From contig MU657374.1 in assembly GCA_026770575.1 (NCBI GenBank), forward strand, positions 9,655 through 30,321: DNA of 20,667 nucleotides, written 5' to 3'. Under the pieces are notes generated by a model. It saw only the letters and a list, made by a program, of their open reading frames with translations, was not told the origin of the DNA and did no database searches. Shown piece after piece: positions 16,666 to 20,667 of this stretch. The stretch comes from Pelagophyceae sp. CCMP2097. Lineage: Eukaryota; Sar; Pelagophyceae. Both the position numbers and the translations under genes were made by a program. Numbering within the stretch: the first letter of the stretch is position 1; each line of letters starts with the position of its first letter.

Positions 16666-19600
16666 TCAGGCGTAGCGGAGCGCCGGGGCCTCTGGGAGGA
16701 CCTTGCGGTGCGCGCGGCCGGGCGCACCAGCGGCGGTGCCGAGGATTGGTTTGGCATTTGGGGGCGGCTGCGCCACGTGCCCGAGCTCGGGCAGTTGGCC
16801 ACGCGACCCGCCGCCCTCGGACGACGAGCCGTCGAGGCCGCGCCGCGACCCGTCGGGGGCCTGTCGGAGCCGCGCGATTTCGTCGGTGGCCTCGCGGAGC
16901 TCTCGGCGCGCCTCGGCGAGGTCGTCGCGCGCCTCGGCCAGGCCCGCGTCGCGGTCGCGAAGGTCGGCGCGCAGCGCCTCGGCGGTGCGCGCGCCGTGCG
17001 CCTTGGTCCGCGCGGCAGAATCGAGCGCGGCGCCGAGTTCGTCCTCACAGCGCGCGAGGCGGTCACCGCCGTTGTCGTCCGCTGGCGGCTGCCGCCTGCG
17101 CCGGTAGGCCACGACGGCCGGCGGCACCGCCGGCGTCCACGTGTCGGCGTCGAGGAAGTCGAGTCGATTCGTGAAGAGGAATCTGCGCTGCGCCTCTGGC
17201 GTCGGCAGTTTTGCGACGGCGACGTACGGGGCCTCGAGCGCGTCAATGGCCAAAAACTGCCCCAGGACGACGTGGACCTCGCAGGCCAGGAGCTCGGCGC
17301 CGGCCATGGCCGCGGGGAAGTGCTCGCCGATGGGCGCGGCGCCGGCCGTCTTGGCCGTCGTCAGCGCGTGGTGCTCGTCGGCGTCGCGCGGGTACATGAC
17401 TGTCACCACGACCTTGACGCCGCGCCGTTTTCGCGGGTCCGAGAGCGACGAGTCGTTGATCGAGTCGTCGACGGCCTCGAGGCGCATGGGCGCCTCGCCC
17501 GCGGCGCACCGCTGCGAAAGGACGGCGACGACGACGGCGGCCACATACGGGTCCTCGACCTCCACCGTCGCAGAGACCACGTCCGTGACGCCGTCGGCGG
17601 CGGATGCGGGCATGGACGCCGCGCGCTTTGATAAAGCCTCAAAGGCCAAAGTCGCGTGCATGTGGAGCCGGCAGCGCGTTCCTGCGTCGTCGACGGCGCA
17701 GAACGGCTCGCCCGCGAACGGAAGCACGTACTGCGTGCCCGAAAGACCCAACTCGGCGACGGTTTCGGCGCCGTTGACCGCGTCCACGGCCGCCGACAGG
17801 ATGCCGCACAGGATGGGCCGCGCCGCCGCCGCGCGCACGCGTAGGTGCGCCAGCCGCGCCTCGGCGGCCGTCGCCGCGTCGAACCACGGGCACGCCTCGC
17901 CGGCGGCCCACCACGCCGCGCCCTGGATCGCCAGCGCGGGCGGCGGCTGCAAGACGCGCCGCCCGTGCGCGCCGACCGCGCGCGGCCCGAGGGTGCGCGC
18001 CCACTGCGACGTGGTCACGCGCAAAGCGTCCCACCTCTCCCGCAGCGCGCCGTACAGCGCCGCGCGGTGCGCCTCGCGCGCCAGCGCCAGCCGCCTTGAT
18101 TCTTCTTCGCAGATGGCCGCCGCCTCGTCGAGGAAGCCGACGACGTCGCCCAGGAGGTCCTCAGCCGGGACGCCTGGAACCGCCGAGACGACCGTCGCGC
18201 GCGTGTAGACCGCCGCCGCCTGCCGCACGCTGGCGACGACGGACTCGCGCGCCTGCGCGTCGTCGAGCGGCTCGCGGAGGCGGCCCGCCGCCGTTTGGTC
18301 GTCGTCTTCGTATTCGCCGACGCCCAGGGCGTCGGCGACGGCGGCGCGGTCGACGCGGTCGCGCTGCAGCGCCGCTTGCCGCTGGATCTTCCGGAACCAG
18401 AGCCGCGCCGCCGACCGCGTCGTCCGCGCCGTCGACAGCGACGACGAAGCCGAGTCGGGCCGCCGCCGCTCACGGCCCGACGCCGACGCCGCCGACGACG
18501 CCACCGACCCGGCGTCCGAGGGCTGCCGCGCGAGCGTCCGCGGGCCGTCGAGGCGGTCGAGGTCGAGGAGGCCCTCGAGCTCGGCCTCCTGCATGGCGAA
18601 GAGCGCCTCGGCGTCGATGGCGCCGCGGTTGCGGAGGCGTTGCAAAATGGTCGCCGTCGTGCGGCGGCCGTGCCAGCTAAACGCCTCGAACCAGGCGGCC
18701 ACGTCGTCGGCCGTCTCGAGCGTCACGTCGTCGAGCGGCTCGCGCGCGCCCTCGCGGAGGAGGTCGTCGGCGATGCGGATTCGGAGCGCCTCCGAGTCGC
18801 CCTCCCCGTCCTCATCGAACGACGCCGCGGGCAAGTTCTCCGCCGCAGTCGCCGCAGTCGCGAGGCGCAGCGGCGTGAAGCCCAGCGGGAGGCGCAGCGG
18901 GCGCTTCTTCCCCGCCGCGGGCGTCCGCTCTGGCGCGTCCTCGTCGTCCTCCTCGGCGTCGTCCGTGATGGCTGCGTTGGCGTCGGCGCCGTGGCTCAGC
19001 AGGAGTCGGACGAGGCCCGGGCGGCCGAAGTAGACGGCGGCGTGCAGCGGCGTCGCGCCGTGCGCGTCGGTGGCGTCGACGTCGGCGCCGTGCGCCAGTA
19101 GCAGCTCCGCGACTTCCAACTGCTGCTTGAGCCGCGGCGCGCCGCGCAGGCACGCGGCCAGCAGGAGGGGCGGCGCGCCGTGGCCGTCTGCGACGCGCGC
19201 GTTTGCGCCGTGCTGCAGCAGCCGCTGCGTCAGGCGCGCGCCGCCGACGCGGACGCACGCGCCGAGCGGCGTCTCCGCGCCGCCGCCGCGCGCGTCCGCG
19301 TCGGCGCCGCCGGCGAGGAGGATGGCCACCAGAGCCTCGCGCAGCGCCCCACCGGGCGGCCGCGCCGCCGGCGGCTTCGGTGTCGCAGCGCCCGCACCGC
19401 GCCGCGCCGGCCGCGGCGCCACAGGCGGGCTGCCGCGGATCGCCGCCAGCAGAGGCGTCTCGCCTAAAGGGCACCACGTCGAGTCGTCTGCGCCATCCGC
19501 AACAGGGTCGAAAGCGAGCATGGCGCATCTCACCGTCGGCGTCAATTGCGTTGGCGTCGGCGCCGGCGTCGAGGAGGCGCGCGACGACGGCGGTGGAGCC

Positions 19601-20059
19601 GCCGCGCACGGCGGCGTGTATGGGCGTGAGCCCCGTGCCTCGCTTGGCGTCGTTGACGCGGGCGCTGTGCGCGAGGAGCACGTCGACGGCGGCGACGTTT
19701 CCCGTCTGCGCGGCGAGGAGGAGAGGCGTCGAGCCCTGGTCGTTGGCCTTGTTCGCGTCTGCTTTAAACTTCAGGAGAGCATGCATGACCTCGACGTGGC
19801 CCGCCTGCGCCGCCAAGGCGAGCGGCGTCGTGCCGCGCGCGTCCGCTTGGTCGCAGTCCGCGCCGCTCTCCAGCAGGAGCGCCACCACCGCCACCTGGTT
19901 CACGGCGACGGCCATGAGGAGCGGGAACCAGTCGTCCTGCACCTCGTTGACGTCGGCGCCCGAGCGCACGGCGCGCCGGATCCCTGCCGCCTCGCCGCGC
20001 TGCGCCATCAGGTTGAGCGCCGTCGCGTGCAGCAGCACCTCATTCGTCGCAGCCGACAT
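16666..20059 (-). CDS. Ankyrin-repeat protein with SAM-like domain and C-terminal coiled coil
   Basis: Two exons (20059-19534 and 19463-16666) splice to 1107 residues. The 70-bp GT-AG intron interrupts an ankyrin repeat, and removing it restores DADGETPLLAAI. About nine ankyrin repeats cover residues 10-380, for example GTTPLALAAQAGHVEVMHALL, STPLLLAAQTGNVAAVDVLL, ATPLHAAVYFGRPGLVRLLL. Residues about 426-488 (WFEAFSWHGRRTTATILQRL, then AIDAEALFAMQEAELEGLL) have the layout of a SAM-type protein-interaction domain. A 450-residue globular stretch of unknown kind follows, then a coiled coil at about 970-1043 and a Gly/Ser/Pro-rich tail. Ankyrin and SAM modules mediate binding, so a scaffold or adaptor is likely, but no partner can be named. 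The start at 20059 is the first ATG giving a normal N-terminus; an in-frame GTG lies much further upstream at 20374. Confidence 0.85.
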
Positions 20060-20667
20060 GGCCGAAACGACCACCGCCGCCGGGACCGGGAGAAAGGGCC
20101 CGCCGGGGCCGGGAGATGCGGCCCACAACCACCCGGGGCGTGGAACTTGCGAACCCGACGCCCGTTTTGTAGTATCGCCAAAACGCCAGCAACGTCGAGC
20201 GCCCTGGGTGTGGCCGCGCACTCTTCTGCGTCGTAACGACTTGAGCGCCAGGCGAAGCGCACACTCTCGTTCGCCCACTCTCGTTCGCCCAAAAAATGGG
20301 CACAAAAACGGCACGCTCGCAGGTATCGGTGCCGTGGGTGTGTTGCTCTGAGACACGAGGCTGTTCGCGTCCAAGTTTGAAGGGACGTATATGAATTCCT
20401 AGTTTCTCGAAACGCTAAATTTTTGAGGACCCGAAAGGCCTTGCCGTTTAATCAACGTCAGTTTACGACAAGGGTCATCCCGAATGAACTCGAAAAAGCC
20501 GCTGACGCCCCGCCTCCCAACCGGCAACGCCAACGAACCAGACCGAAGTGCCAAAGTGACTGGGCGTCCATACAAGGGGAGGTCAACATGAAAATGCCGC
20601 GAATTTTGGCACCTCCACAGCACGTTTGAGAAGACTTTGAGTGGCTGGACATGTCCGGCTCGACCCA
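20060..20667. other. Upstream region of the ankyrin gene and right edge
   Basis: The first 300 bp should hold the promoter of the ankyrin gene; they include one ATCGCCAAAA motif and a direct repeat of CACTCTCGTTCGCCCA-like sequence at about 20262-20291. From 20375 to the end, base composition is more balanced and both strands have open frames of 65-75 codons with no recognisable domain. This end could be intergenic or part of a repeat cut by the window edge. Confidence 0.45.
20174..20183. promoter_or_regulatory. E2F-like motif ATCGCCAAAA upstream of the ankyrin gene
   Basis: An exact copy of the motif, 115 bp from the ankyrin-gene ATG and reading as TTTTGGCGAT on that gene's strand. It shares twelve bases, ATCGCCAAAACG, with the copy at 5377. 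Confidence 0.4.

Noticed and set aside
20399..20623. A 74-codon minus-strand frame near the right edge, possibly a mobile-element fragment
   Set aside because: No transposase or reverse-transcriptase motif is visible and the sequence is too short at the window edge to judge.

Overview
The window looks like nuclear DNA of a GC-rich single-celled eukaryote. Genes carry short GT-AG introns, mostly 46-110 bp, with GTGCGT or GTGAGT-like donors and YTAG or CAG acceptors. Coding exons strongly prefer G or C at third codon positions, and genes lie tens to hundreds of bases apart. The gene set (NSF-type AAA ATPase, ferlin, MYND-RING-Sel1 protein, ankyrin protein, IQ/Tudor protein) fits a marine stramenopile alga, most likely a pelagophyte such as Aureococcus or a relative. 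That placement is an inference from gene content, not from an alignment.

Layout, left to right. Positions 404-3190 (minus) hold an NSF-like ATPase whose first 350 residues do not look like a normal NSF N domain and which opens with a signal-peptide-like segment. From a shared 402-bp promoter region, an IQ-motif plus Tudor/chromo-barrel-like protein runs on the plus strand (3593-5035). Next is an unrecognised 249-residue protein in four exons (5464-6390, plus), facing a 378-residue coiled-coil protein in four exons (7754-6461, minus). The coiled-coil gene diverges from a broken MYND-RING-Sel1 gene (7943-8983, plus) that carries three frame breaks. A nine-C2-domain ferlin follows (15678-9449, minus); its first C2 half and its C-terminal membrane anchor lie on small flanking exons. 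After about 1 kb of AT-richer, gene-poor DNA comes an ankyrin-SAM-like protein (20059-16666, minus). The last 600 bp contain its upstream region and nothing else recognisable.

Functional links. NSF and ferlin both belong to membrane-fusion machinery (SNARE recycling and calcium-regulated fusion or repair), but nothing in the sequence shows that their proximity matters. The signals most worth following are the NSF-like protein with a possible organelle-targeting leader and a D2 domain lacking its P-loop lysine; the decayed MYND-RING-Sel1 gene; a recurring E2F-like motif ATCGCCAAAA upstream of three genes; and small repeats (a 30-bp promoter duplication, a 14-bp duplication over a stop codon, an 18-nt dispersed element, and a 15-nt inverted pair in the AT-rich spacer). 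Coding models were built by hand by requiring frame-preserving splice sites and continuous protein domains; each total coding length given is a multiple of three.
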